From the NCBI GenBank assembly GCA_018241185.1, contig JAFEEH010000249.1, positions 1-64,000 on the forward strand: a stretch of DNA of 64,000 bases, in the 5' to 3' direction. Each line of letters opens with the position of its first letter. The stretch's first letter is position 1. The stretch is from Pseudomonadota bacterium. GTDB taxonomy: Bacteria; Pseudomonadota; Gammaproteobacteria; Burkholderiales; Burkholderiaceae_C. The notes under the pieces were generated by a model. That model ran no database searches, had not been told where the DNA came from, and saw only the letters and a list, made by a program, of their open reading frames with translations. Positions 10,980-20,856 of this stretch are shown here, piece by piece. The translations under genes were made by a program, and so were the position numbers.

Positions 10980-11597
10980 ATGTCCATCAGCCTCTACTAC
11001 CACCCGTACTCGCGCGCCGCGGGCTCCCTCTGGGCGCTCGAAGAAGCCGGTGTCGACTACGACCTGAAGGTGACCGACATCATGAAGGGCGCGCAGAAAG
11101 GCCCGGAGCTGATCACGGTGAACCCGATGGGCAAGCTGCCGACCCTGGTGGACGGGGACATCGTCGTCACCGAGGCGGCCGCCATCGCGCTGTACCTGGC
11201 CGACCGCTACGCGCCCGCGCTCGCGCCTGCACAGGGCGACCCGCAGCGTGGCACCTACCTGCGCTGGACTTTCTTCGCCCCGAGCGTCATCGAGCCCGCG
11301 GTCATGGCCAAGCACTCCGGCTGGACCGTGAAGGACGTGTCGGCGGGCTGGGGCACCTTCGACGCCATGCTCGCGGCGGCCGAGAGCGCGATCGCCGGCA
11401 AGTCCTTCGTGCTGGGCGAGACCTTCTCCATGGCCGACGTGGTGTTCGGCGGCACGCTGCGCTTCATGATCGGCTTCAAGCAGATCGAGCCGACGCCCGT
11501 CTTCGAGGACTACATCCAGCGTCTCGAAGCGCGGCCTGCGCTGAAGCGCGCCGAGGCGAGGAACGCGGCCATGCGCAAGGAACTGGGCCTGCAGTGA
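10980..11597 (+). CDS. glutathione S-transferase family protein
   Basis: ATG 10980 has a clear AAGGAG ribosome site 8-9 bp upstream and gives 205 aa. Residues 1-78 form the thioredoxin-like domain (LYYHPYSRAAGSLWALEEAG, then the NPMGKLPTLVDGD cis-proline region and EAAAIALYLADRY), and the rest is the helical GST C-terminal domain with FSMADVVFGGTLRF. The predicted active site has Tyr/Ser around residues 6-11 and no Cys, so it would be a Tyr- or Ser-type enzyme. Its location between pccB and pccA in the same operon is unusual; detoxification of a reactive intermediate is one guess. No substrate can be read from sequence. Confidence 0.85.
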   Translation: MSISLYYHPYSRAAGSLWALEEAGVDYDLKVTDIMKGAQKGPELITVNPMGKLPTLVDGDIVVTEAAAIALYLADRYAPALAPAQGDPQRGTYLRWTFFAPSVIEPAVMAKHSGWTVKDVSAGWGTFDAMLAAAESAIAGKSFVLGETFSMADVVFGGTLRFMIGFKQIEPTPVFEDYIQRLEARPALKRAEARNAAMRKELGLQ

Positions 11598-11634
11598 GCG
11601 GCGCCTGGTCGAAACACCCCACATCGGAGCCAAC

Positions 11635-13700
<2,066 letters not shown>

Positions 13701-13701
<1 letters not shown>

Positions 13702-14723
13702 TGGGCGCGAACGATCTGGCCCCTGTCACCCTGCACAGGCGTCCCGAGCCATCGGCCGGGTCCGGGCGCTGGTCGGTCGAGGCGGTGCAGGCGCTGCTGG
13801 ACCTGCCCTTCGACGACCTGCTGTTCCAGGCGCAGACCGTGCACCGCGCGCACTGGCCGGCGCGCGACATCGAACTGGCCACGCTGCTGTCCGTCAAGAC
13901 CGGCGGCTGCCCCGAGAACTGCGGTTACTGCCCGCAGTCGGCCGAGTTCGACACGGGCGTGCAGGCGCAGAAGCTGATGAGCGTGGAGGAGGTCACGCGT
14001 GCTGCCCAGGCCGCCAAGGACGCGGGCGCGACACGCTTCTGCATGGGAGCCGCCTGGCGCGCGCCCAAGGACCGCGACATCGAGAAGGTGGCCGAACTGA
14101 TCGGCGCGGTGAAGGGCCTGGGCCTGCAGTCCTGTGCCACGCTGGGCATGCTCGAAGCGCACCAGGCGCAGGCGTTGCGCGACGCTGGCCTGGACTACTA
14201 CAACCACAACCTGGACACCGCGCCCGAGTACTACGGCGACATCGTCGATACGCGCAGCTACCAGGACCGCCTCGACACCTTGGCCCATGTGCGCGCAGCC
14301 GGCATCAGCGTGTGCTGTGGCGGCATCGTGGGCATGGGCGAGTCGCCGGTGCACCGCGCGGGGCTGATCGCGCAGATCGCCAACCTCGACCCGTACCCGG
14401 AATCGGTGCCCATCAACAGCCTGGTGCGTGTGCCCGGCACGCCGCTGGCCGATGCACCGCCCATCGATCCGCTGGACTTCGTGCGCGTCATCGCCGTGGC
14501 GCGCATCACCATGCCGAAGGCGCGCGTGCGCCTGTCGGCCGGGCGCCAGCAGCTCGGCGAGGCGGTGCAGGCGCTGTGCTTCCTGGCCGGCGCCAATTCC
14601 ATCTTCTACGGCGACAAGCTGCTCGTCACGGGCAATCCCGACGTGGAGGCCGACCGCGCGCTGCTGCACAAGCTGGGCTACGCGACGCGCGCGGTCCAGG
14701 TCGAACAAGGAAAACACGCATGA
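13701..14723 (+). CDS. bioB: biotin synthase BioB
   Basis: The 340-aa radical-SAM enzyme inserts sulfur into dethiobiotin. The SAM-cluster CxxxCxxC is in [15 protein letters not shown] (about residue 70). Further motifs are [14 protein letters not shown], the [12 protein letters not shown] block, [11 protein letters not shown] (Fe-S ligands of the sacrificial second cluster include these Cys), and RLSAGRQQL with the conserved Arg. ATG 13701 overlaps the pccA stop (TGATG), and its own stop overlaps the next start (ATGA). Translation is thus coupled to the biotin-dependent carboxylase that consumes its product, a sensible but less common arrangement, as bioB is usually with bioA/F/D. No BirA-type operator was found here. 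Confidence 0.96.
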
Positions 14724-15208
14724 GCGACTCGAATCGCCCCTTCAAAGTGCTGGGCGTCCAGCAGATCGCGATTGGCGGCCCCGACAAGCTGCGCCTGCAG
14801 AAGCTGTGGGTCGACATGCTGGGGCTCTCGGTGATCGGCACCTTCCGCAGCGAACGCGAGAACGTCGACGAGGACATCTGCGCCATCGGTGAGGGGCCGT
14901 TCAAGGTCGAGGTCGACCTGATGCAGCCGCTCGACCCCGAGAAGAAGCCGGCCGTGCACACCACCCCGCTCAACCACATCGGCCTGTGGATCGACGACTT
15001 GCCGAAAGCGGTGGAATGGCTCACCGCGCAAGGCGTGCGCTTTGCGCCCGGCGGCATCCGCCAGGGTGCAGCAGGCTTCGACATTTGCTTCCTGCACCCC
15101 AAGGCCAGCGACGAGTTCCCGATCGCGGGCGAGGGCGTACTCATCGAACTGGTGCAGGCGCCGCAGGAGGTGGTGAAGGCCTTCGCGGCCTTGGCCACTT
15201 CGCGCTGA
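14720..15208 (+). CDS. mce: VOC family protein, probable methylmalonyl-CoA epimerase
   Basis: The 162-aa product starts at ATG 14720 (4-bp overlap with bioB). It has two beta-alpha-beta-beta-beta VOC repeats. The second half, [17 protein letters not shown] ... [26 protein letters not shown], closely follows the methylmalonyl-CoA epimerase pattern (HHMAWRVDD ... FMHPKS-GKGVLIEL in the known enzyme, from memory). Together with the mutase and carboxylase in the operon this supports the epimerase step linking (S)- and (R)-methylmalonyl-CoA. The first-strand metal His is replaced by Gln (VQQIAIGG) and a mid-protein Gln by Glu, so the metal site may be atypical. It could alternatively be another VOC lyase. 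Last gene of the operon. Confidence 0.7.
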   Translation: MSDSNRPFKVLGVQQIAIGGPDKLRLQKLWVDMLGLSVIGTFRSERENVDEDICAIGEGPFKVEVDLMQPLDPEKKPAVHTTPLNHIGLWIDDLPKAVEWLTAQGVRFAPGGIRQGAAGFDICFLHPKASDEFPIAGEGVLIELVQAPQEVVKAFAALATSR

Positions 15209-15256
15209 ACTGCCGGAGCCGCGGTCCGCACCGGATCGCGGTTGCTGGCCGGCAGT
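15209..15256. terminator. large inverted repeat between convergent operon ends
   Basis: ACTGCCGG (15209-15216) pairs perfectly with CCGGCAGT (15249-15256), and an inner CCGCG/CGCGG can extend the structure. It begins right after the epimerase stop and faces the convergent Lrp gene. There is no T-run, so a Rho-assisted or mRNA-protecting 3' hairpin is more likely than a classical intrinsic terminator. Confidence 0.45.
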
Positions 15257-15289
15257 CGCGGGCGATCGCCGGGACGGCGCCCGTCGCTC

Positions 15290-15787
15290 TCACGCGTTGA
15301 GCACCTTCCGTATCGGCGGCTTCACGTCTTCGCGCTGCGGCGGCAGCATCGGCTGGTGTTCGCGCGCGGGGTTGAGGATGATGGACGTCGCCGTCTCAGT
15401 GAGGATGCAGAACTTGGTGACCACGGCGTCGAGGTGCGCGACGTCGATCACGGCAATCTCGAGGATCCAGCTGTCGTCGCCGGTCACGTTGTAGGCATTC
15501 ACGCATTCCGGCGTCTGCTGGATCAGCTTCACCACGCGTGCATAGTCGGCGCGGCCCACTCGGATGATGGCGCGGATGCCATAGCCCAGGCGGCCCAGGT
15601 CGACGGTGGCGCGGTAGCCGCTGATGACGCCGGCCGCTTCCAGCTTCTTCACCCGCTCGGTCACGGCCGGCTGGCTCAGGTGCACGCGGCGGCCCAGTTC
15701 CGCCATCGAGACCCGTGCATCGGCCTGCAGTTCGGCCAGGATGCGGGTGTCGTAGGCGTCCAGCGGTGGGTTCAAGGTCGGGTTCAT
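15290..15787 (-). CDS. Lrp/AsnC family transcriptional regulator
   Basis: ATG 15787 (MNPTLNPPLDAYDTRIL) is preferred over upstream in-frame codons because the Lrp fold starts here; this gives 165 aa. Residues about 10-65 are the helix-turn-helix (DARVSMAELGRRVHLSQPAVTERVKKLEAAGVI), and about 75-150 are the RAM/AsnC ligand domain (GDDSWILEIAVIDVAHLDAVV). It is divergent from an EamA-family exporter gene. In known pairs such regulators often respond to the amino acid that the exporter removes; that link is inferred here. The C-terminal tail (REDVKPPIRKVLNA) is basic. Confidence 0.9.
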   Translation of the reverse strand: MNPTLNPPLDAYDTRILAELQADARVSMAELGRRVHLSQPAVTERVKKLEAAGVISGYRATVDLGRLGYGIRAIIRVGRADYARVVKLIQQTPECVNAYNVTGDDSWILEIAVIDVAHLDAVVTKFCILTETATSIILNPAREHQPMLPPQREDVKPPIRKVLNA

Positions 15788-15911
15788 GAAAGTCCTTCGA
15801 TTCGACGGCAAAAACGGTGCCATGACGATGAAACACGCATGGTTGGCCGCCAGAAGCCTTCATACCATGGAGCGAACGATTCCCCAAAACCCGCTCCGGA
15901 AAGCCGCGCCC

Positions 15912-16832
15912 ATGTCCAGCCTCGTGTCTCCCGTCGCGCAAGAACGTGTCTCCGCACGCCGCGCCCTGCCGCCGCTGATCCTGCTGTGCCTGGCGGCCAC
16001 CTGGCTGGTCTGGGGCTCGACCTACTTGGCGATCAAGTACGCGCTGATCAGCTTTCCGCCTTTCCTGCAGATGGGCTCACGCTTCCTCTTCGCCGGCGTC
16101 GTCCTGGCGGTGTGGATGCGCGGGCGTGGCGCGCCCTGGCCGACGTGGCGTCAGTGGCGGCACGCGCTGGTTGTCGGGGCGCTGATGCTGGGTGGGGGCA
16201 TGGGCGGCGTGGCACATGCCGAGGTGTCGGTCGGGTCCGGTCTGGTGGTGGCATTCATCGCCGTGGTGCCGCTCCTGATCGCGCTGCTCAACCTGCTGTG
16301 GGGCATCCGGCCCGCGCCGCTCGAGTGGCTGGGCATCGCGCTCGGCCTCGTGGGCGTGCTCATGCTGACGCAGGGCAGCGGCTTTCAGGCATCGCCGGCC
16401 GGGCTGGCGGCCATCGCGATCGCGTGCGTCTGCTGGTCGCTGGGCAGCGTGCTGAGCCAGCGCGCGCTGCCGTTGGCGCCGGGTGCGATGGGCTTCGCGA
16501 GCGAGATGGTGTGTGGTGGCCTGGTGCTGATGGGCCTGGCGGGGCTGTCGGGCGAGCGCGTGCTGTGGCCGTTGCAACCGGGGGCCGTGGCTGCCTGGGC
16601 CTACCTGGTGGTGTTCGGATCGCTGGTCGCCTTCAACGCCTACATGCTGCTGCTGGCGAAGGCGCCGGCGGCCCTCGCGTCGAGCTACACCTTCGTCAAC
16701 CCGGTCATCGCGATGCTGCTGGGTGTGTGGATCGCGCACGAGACGGTGACGCGCTTCGAGTGGTATGCGGTGGGCGTGGTGCTGGCGGGCGTTCTGCTGC
16801 TGCTGGTGCAGCACGGTCGGCCGCGGGGTTGA
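15912..16832 (+). CDS. EamA/DMT family transporter (YedA-like)
   Basis: This is a protein of 306 aa from ATG 15912 (an alternative ATG at 15867 would add 15 residues). Ten predicted membrane helices form two EamA repeats: the first begins LILLCLAATWLVWGSTYLAIKYAL, and the second spans CVCWSLGSVLSQRAL to LLLLVQHG with SSYTFVNPVIAMLLGVWIAHETVT, the signature of the second repeat. E. coli YedA has the same length. Known members export amino acids and related metabolites. The adjacent divergent Lrp regulator suggests induction by an amino acid. Its stop is 7 bp from the stop of the convergent small gene at 16840. Confidence 0.87.
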   Translation: MSSLVSPVAQERVSARRALPPLILLCLAATWLVWGSTYLAIKYALISFPPFLQMGSRFLFAGVVLAVWMRGRGAPWPTWRQWRHALVVGALMLGGGMGGVAHAEVSVGSGLVVAFIAVVPLLIALLNLLWGIRPAPLEWLGIALGLVGVLMLTQGSGFQASPAGLAAIAIACVCWSLGSVLSQRALPLAPGAMGFASEMVCGGLVLMGLAGLSGERVLWPLQPGAVAAWAYLVVFGSLVAFNAYMLLLAKAPAALASSYTFVNPVIAMLLGVWIAHETVTRFEWYAVGVVLAGVLLLLVQHGRPRG

Positions 16833-16839
16833 GCACCGC

Positions 16840-17097
16840 TCAGGCCGGCGGCAGCGGCATCGATTCCGGCGGCACCGCCCAGCGCACCATGTGCCACTGC
16901 GCCACCGCCTTGCGGCCGACGCGCGGCACTGCGAAGGTCTGGGCCATCAACTCGCGCACGGCGCGCAGGTCGAGTTCGGGATGGCCGCAACTCATCTTGA
17001 TGCGCGCGAAGCGCACCTTGCCCTGCTCGCCGATCTGGATGTGCACGATCGCGAAGGGGCGCTTCGCACGCGGCGGTGGTGGGGTGGGCAGGCTCAT
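16840..17097 (-). CDS. short TonB-C-terminal-like protein, 85 aa
   Basis: ATG 17097 overlaps the stop of the upstream RsxB-like gene by 4 bp (ATGA), so the two are probably co-translated. The 85-aa product has a proline-rich start ([15 protein letters not shown]) and then a region ([35 protein letters not shown] ... [17 protein letters not shown]) with the spacing of a TonB C-terminal domain (G-V, then LD-A, then W near the end). It has no membrane anchor or signal peptide, unlike true TonB. It could be a cytoplasmic derivative or a domain remnant. Family assignment is tentative. Confidence 0.6.
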   Translation of the reverse strand: MSLPTPPPPRAKRPFAIVHIQIGEQGKVRFARIKMSCGHPELDLRAVRELMAQTFAVPRVGRKAVAQWHMVRWAVPPESMPLPPA

Positions 17098-17726
17098 GCG
17101 CCCGTCTTGCGACGCGCGGCGGCCGACTCGCGCGCCCGCGCCAGGGCGGCCTCGACCACGCTGCGCTTGCGTTTGGCGGCCTCGCTGTCGCCATCCGCCG
17201 TTTCTGACGAAATCGGACCGTCTGGCGCACCCAGCCTGCGGCGGGCGCTATAGATTTCGTAGCGTCGGCGAGCTACGGCGGCTTGCCCGGGCGACCACGC
17301 GTCCCACCCCGTGCAGCCGGGCGTGGCCGACTCCAGCGCGATGCAGTCCACGGGACACACGGGAATGCACAACTCGCATCCCGTGCAATGAAGCGCGATG
17401 ACGGTGTGCATGCGCTTGTTCATGCCGACGATGGCATCGGTGGGGCAGGCGTCCAGGCACAGCGTGCAGCCGATGCACCAGGCCTCGTCGATCACCGCGA
17501 GCATGCGCGGTCCCTCGGTGCCGAATTCGGGATTCAGCGGCACGGGCATGCGGCCGGTGAGCGCCGCGAGCCGGCGCACGCCTTCTTCGCCGCCCGGCGG
17601 GCACTGGTCGATGCCGGCCTCGCCCGCGGCAACGGCCTCGGCGTAGCCCGCGCAGTCGGGGTAGCCGCAGCGTGTGCACTGCGTCTGCGGCAGTGCATCG
17701 AGCAGTCGGTTGGCGAGGGGAGACAT
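17094..17726 (-). CDS. rsxB: RnfB/RsxB-like electron transport ferredoxin
   Basis: The 210-aa protein starts at ATG 17726. Residues about 15-50 ([30 protein letters not shown]) are the Fe-S (4Fe-4S) domain of RnfB, and about 80-140 carry two CxxCxxCxxxCP ferredoxin clusters ([32 protein letters not shown]). The usual RnfB N-terminal membrane helix is absent, and no rnfA/C/D/E/G genes are near, so this is a stand-alone soluble variant of the kind common in Burkholderiales. The electron partner is unknown. A copy of the dispersed repeat lies in frame at 17208-17264 (residues about 155-173), just after the ferredoxin domain, followed by a basic C-terminal tail. Confidence 0.88.
   Translation of the reverse strand: MSPLANRLLDALPQTQCTRCGYPDCAGYAEAVAAGEAGIDQCPPGGEEGVRRLAALTGRMPVPLNPEFGTEGPRMLAVIDEAWCIGCTLCLDACPTDAIVGMNKRMHTVIALHCTGCELCIPVCPVDCIALESATPGCTGWDAWSPGQAAVARRRYEIYSARRRLGAPDGPISSETADGDSEAAKRKRSVVEAALARARESAAARRKTGA
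17208..17264 (+). repeat. dispersed two-hairpin repeat, copy 4 (in frame inside the rsxB-like gene)
   Basis: Read on the plus strand it shows AAATCGG, a degenerate GC-rich centre and GCTATAGATTTCGTAGC. The gene runs on the other strand and reads through it as [20 protein letters not shown]. Confidence 0.75.
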
Positions 17727-17747
17727 GCGATGGGGTGGGAGAAATGA

Positions 17748-17770
17748 AAAACGCCGGCGGGCGCCGGCGT
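17748..17770 (-). terminator. intrinsic terminator of the PHB depolymerase gene
   Basis: On the minus strand ACGCCGGCG is followed after 2 bases by CGCCGGCGT (arms 17762-17770 and 17751-17759) and then TTTTTC. It lies 23 bp past the phaZ stop and upstream of the rsxB-like start. Confidence 0.85.
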
Positions 17771-17792
17771 GATTTTCGGGGCTGTCGGCCGC

Positions 17793-19274
17793 TCAGGCGC
17801 GTGGCTTGCGCGAGGTGGCCGATGCCTTGCGCGACGCCGTGGGCGCCAGTTTGCGCGAACCGGCGGCCTTGCGGGCCGGCGCAGCACTGGCGACCGGGGC
17901 GGCGGACGGGGTGGTCTTGCGGGCGGCGGTCCGCGCAGGAGCCGCAGCCGGTGCGGGCTTGATCGTGTCTTCCGCGGTGAGAGCCGGGGGCGTGGCGACG
18001 CGCCGCGCGCGCACCTGCGGCTCGTCGTGCGCCGCGATGAAGGCTTGCACGCGCGGGTAGACCAGGTCCCGCCAGCGGCGGCCGCTGAAGATGCCGTAGT
18101 GGCCGGCGCCCTTGACCTCGTAGTGCTCGCCTTCGGGGATCTGCGTGCAGAGTTCGTGCGCCGCCTGGGTCTGGCCCGAGCCGGAGATGTCGTCCAGTTC
18201 GCCCTCGACGGTGAGCAGGGCGGTGGTGCGGATGTCCTGCGGGCGCACGCGCTCGACCTGGCCGTCGGGATTCTTGACATCCCACGTGCCATTGACGAGG
18301 TCGAACTCCTGGAACACCGTCCGGATGGTCTCGAGGTAGTAGTCCGCATCCATGTCGAGCACCGCGTTGTACTCGTCGTAGAACTTGCGGTGCGCCTCTG
18401 CGCTGGCGTCGTCGCCCTTGATGAGGTCCTTGAAGTAGTCGTAGTGGCTGCTGGCGTGCCGGTCGGGATTCATGGCCACGAAGCCGGTGTGCTGCAGGAA
18501 GCCCGGGTACACGCGCCGCCCTTCACCCGGGAAGCCCTGCGGCACGCGGTAGATGACGTTGTTCTCGAACCATTCGAAGCTCTTGTTCGTCGCCAGGTTG
18601 TTCACCGAGGTGGGCGACTTGCGGGCGTCGATGGGGCCGCCCATCATGGTCATCGACAGCGGCGTGGTCTCGCCGCGGCTGGCCATCAGCGAGATGGCAG
18701 CCAGCACCGGCACGGTGGGCTGGCACACGCTCATCACATGGCAGTTGCCGTACTCGGCCTGCAGGTGGCGGATGAAGTCCTGCACGTAGTTGATGTAGTC
18801 GTCGAGGTGGAACTCGCCGTCCGACAAGGGAACCAGGCGCGCATTCTTCCAGTCGGTGATGTAGACCTTGTGCCCTTGCAGCATGGTCTTGACGGTGTCG
18901 CGCAGCAGCGTGGCGTAGTGGCCCGACAGCGGCGCCACGATCAGCACCACGGGCTGGGCCTTCAGCGTTTCTAGCACCTGCTCGTCGTCGGTGAAGCGCT
19001 TGAAGCGGCGCAGTTCGCAGAAGGGCTTCTCGATCTCCACGATCTCGTGGATGACGACGTCGGTGCCGTTGACCTTGACGGTCTTGATGTCGAACTCGGG
19101 CTTCTCGTAGTCCTTGCCCAGCCGGTAGATCAGGTCGTAGCTGGCCGCCACGCGCTGCGACATCGGCATCTGGCTGAACATCGCGCCGGAACTGAAGAGT
19201 TTGGAGGCAGCCTGCGCGAAGTCGGCGAACGGCTCCATGAGGGAGCGTTGCGCTTCGTAGAGTTGGTACAGCAT
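17793..19274 (-). CDS. phaZ: intracellular polyhydroxybutyrate depolymerase
   Basis: The 493-aa product starts at ATG 19274 (MLYQLYEAQRSLMEPF). It mobilises stored polyhydroxyalkanoate granules in the cytoplasm. The catalytic Cys appears in HVMSVCQPTVP (Cys184, matching the Cys nucleophile of PhaZ1-type enzymes from memory), with an Asp in EGELDDISG and a His in GAGHYGIFSGRRW completing the triad. The typical enzyme is about 410-420 aa; here an additional C-terminal tail of roughly 75 residues is rich in Ala, Lys and Arg (repeats such as ARKTTPSAAP and RKAAGSRKLAPTASRK). It resembles the basic tails that bind DNA or polymer. It has its own terminator downstream and a 141-bp gap upstream. Confidence 0.93.
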   Translation of the reverse strand: MLYQLYEAQRSLMEPFADFAQAASKLFSSGAMFSQMPMSQRVAASYDLIYRLGKDYEKPEFDIKTVKVNGTDVVIHEIVEIEKPFCELRRFKRFTDDEQVLETLKAQPVVLIVAPLSGHYATLLRDTVKTMLQGHKVYITDWKNARLVPLSDGEFHLDDYINYVQDFIRHLQAEYGNCHVMSVCQPTVPVLAAISLMASRGETTPLSMTMMGGPIDARKSPTSVNNLATNKSFEWFENNVIYRVPQGFPGEGRRVYPGFLQHTGFVAMNPDRHASSHYDYFKDLIKGDDASAEAHRKFYDEYNAVLDMDADYYLETIRTVFQEFDLVNGTWDVKNPDGQVERVRPQDIRTTALLTVEGELDDISGSGQTQAAHELCTQIPEGEHYEVKGAGHYGIFSGRRWRDLVYPRVQAFIAAHDEPQVRARRVATPPALTAEDTIKPAPAAAPARTAARKTTPSAAPVASAAPARKAAGSRKLAPTASRKASATSRKPRA

Positions 19275-19415
19275 GGGGACCGCTAGAGTTTTGCTGCGGT
19301 GCAATATAGCAGCGGGAGTGCCGGGGTTCTATCCGCAAAACTACCGTCCCATGGGCACAAGCGCACACCTGGCGGCGCCAGTCGGCCGGCGGAGTCGCGT
19401 AGGTGACCCTGCAGC

Positions 19416-20039
19416 TCAGGTGCCGACGTAGCGCCCTGGCTTGTGATTGATCCAGAGGAAGCCGCCCATGACGACCGCGCCCAGGACCGACCAGCCCACC
19501 CGCACCGGTTCGACCACGAGGAGCGCCAGCACCACCACCGTGCAGTCGACGGCCAGCTGCACCTTGCCCGCCCGCCAGCCGCGGCGCTCCTGCAGGTACA
19601 GCGCCAGGATGGTCGCGCCACCCAGGCTCGCGCGGTGCCGCGCCAGGAACAGGCAGCCCGTGCCCAGCATCAGCCCGCCGAAGACGGCCGCGAAGGCCGG
19701 GTGCAGGGACTGGATGGCGATGAAGCGCGGCGCCAGCGTGGTCATGACGGACAGGAGCGCGATGGCGGCGAAGGTCTTGAGCGTGAATTCGCGCCCCATC
19801 TGGCGCCAGGCGAACCAGTAGAAGGGCAGGTTGACCAGGAAGAAGAGCGTGCCGAAGCCGACGCCGGTGGCGTAGTGCAGCAGGAAGGCGGCCCCGGCCG
19901 TGCCGCCCGTCAGCAGGCCGGCCTGGCCGAACACCACCATCGCCATGGCGACGAAGAGCGTGCCGGCGAGCACAGCCTGCACGTCTTCGAAGCGGCTGTG
20001 GTTCGGCGCGGAGCGCACGGCGGGGTGAGGGGTGTCCAT
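19416..20039 (-). CDS. YitT family membrane protein
   Basis: The 207-aa product starts at ATG 20039 (MDTPHPAVRSAPNHSRFED). About five to six hydrophobic helices follow: VLAGTLFVAMAMVVFGQAGLLTGGTAGAAFLLHYAT, FGTLFFLVNLPFYWFAW, FAAIALLSVMTTLAP, FGGLMLGTGCLFLARHRASLGGATILALYLQ and the last VQLAVDCTVVVLALLVV. The GQAGLLTGGTAG and SLGGATILA glycine motifs are those of the YitT (DUF161) family. No transport substrate is established for the family as far as I know. Upstream, a repeat copy separates it from the nucleotidyltransferase gene. Confidence 0.8.
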   Translation of the reverse strand: MDTPHPAVRSAPNHSRFEDVQAVLAGTLFVAMAMVVFGQAGLLTGGTAGAAFLLHYATGVGFGTLFFLVNLPFYWFAWRQMGREFTLKTFAAIALLSVMTTLAPRFIAIQSLHPAFAAVFGGLMLGTGCLFLARHRASLGGATILALYLQERRGWRAGKVQLAVDCTVVVLALLVVEPVRVGWSVLGAVVMGGFLWINHKPGRYVGT

Positions 20040-20093
20040 CGCCACGGATGAATGCAAGAGCCGCGCCACGCGCTGGGCGCGGGTCGGGCGTCG

Positions 20094-20153
20094 TTTGCTA
20101 TCGAATCGATAGCTGCTCGCGCCCGTCCAGCGGGCGCTGGAGGCCGATTCGAT
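20094..20153 (-). repeat. dispersed two-hairpin repeat, copy 5 (forms the 3' end of the nucleotidyltransferase gene)
   Basis: This is a complete copy in reverse orientation: GCTATCGAATCGATAGC, then GCTCGCGCCCGTCCAGCGG and GCGCTGGAGGCCGATTCG. It overlaps the last 56 bases of the gene ending at 20098 and supplies its TAG stop. Confidence 0.9.
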
Positions 20154-20856
20154 GCACAAGCAAGGGATGGGCGGGTGCCTGGCTTTCGGTGTCGAGCACC
20201 GTGAGCCAGGGCCAGCGGCGCCGGTAGTCGGCCGCCTTGGCGGCGTACAGGCGCGGGTCGGGGCTGCGCCGGTTGGGCCGCAGCACCCCACCCATCAGGC
20301 CGGCGAGCCCGTCGGGCGCGTAGAGCGTGAGCCCGTCGGCACGCGCCTGCAGCCCGACGCAGGTGCCTTCGACCAGGAAGCGGTCGATGCCGCCCATCGA
20401 GTTCTGCAGCGGGCTGTAGGGCGCACCGAAGTGCGCCTCGTACCAGGTGTGGACGCGGGCCTGGTTCTTGACCTCCAGCGTCACGCCCAGGTCGGCGCAC
20501 TTGGCATCTACACGCCGGGCCACCGCATCCTCGGCCTCGGCCGACAGGTCGCTCGCGTCGAAGTAGAAGAGGTCGTAGTCGCGGATGCCGTCCATGGCCG
20601 GGCGGCCGGTGCGCAGGTTCCACACCGTCTGGAACAGGCAGCCGGCGACCAGCCAGGCATCGGGCAACCCGAGGGCGAGCAGCCGCTCCAGGATGGCGCG
20701 GTTGGCCGGATTGGCGAGCGCCTGGTCGACAAAAAGCAGGGCCGGCGCCTCGACGGCGCCCGGCCGCCCGAAGCCGTCAGCACCGTCGCCCGCAAGCGCG
20801 ACGGCCTTTGGATACCCGCTGGCCGGCGTTTCTGAAGGTGACGTCGACTCAGACAA
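20098..20856 (-). CDS. nucleotidyltransferase family protein (DUF925/COG3575-like)
   Basis: The 252-aa product starts at ATG 20856, overlapping the aminotransferase 3' end by 8 bp. It has the family pattern of WLVAGCLFQTVWN, GIRDYDLFYFDASD (Asp pair as in nucleotidyltransferase metal sites), an HTWYEAHFG motif, and the LYAPDGLAGLMGG region late in the chain. The final residues (RIGLQRPLDGREQLSIR) and the TAG stop come from repeat copy 5. MeaB ends with nearly the same peptide (REQLSNS) from another copy. The biochemical substrate is unknown. It is probably co-transcribed with the aminotransferase. Confidence 0.75.
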   Translation of the reverse strand: MSESTSPSETPASGYPKAVALAGDGADGFGRPGAVEAPALLFVDQALANPANRAILERLLALGLPDAWLVAGCLFQTVWNLRTGRPAMDGIRDYDLFYFDASDLSAEAEDAVARRVDAKCADLGVTLEVKNQARVHTWYEAHFGAPYSPLQNSMGGIDRFLVEGTCVGLQARADGLTLYAPDGLAGLMGGVLRPNRRSPDPRLYAAKAADYRRRWPWLTVLDTESQAPAHPLLVHRIGLQRPLDGREQLSIR

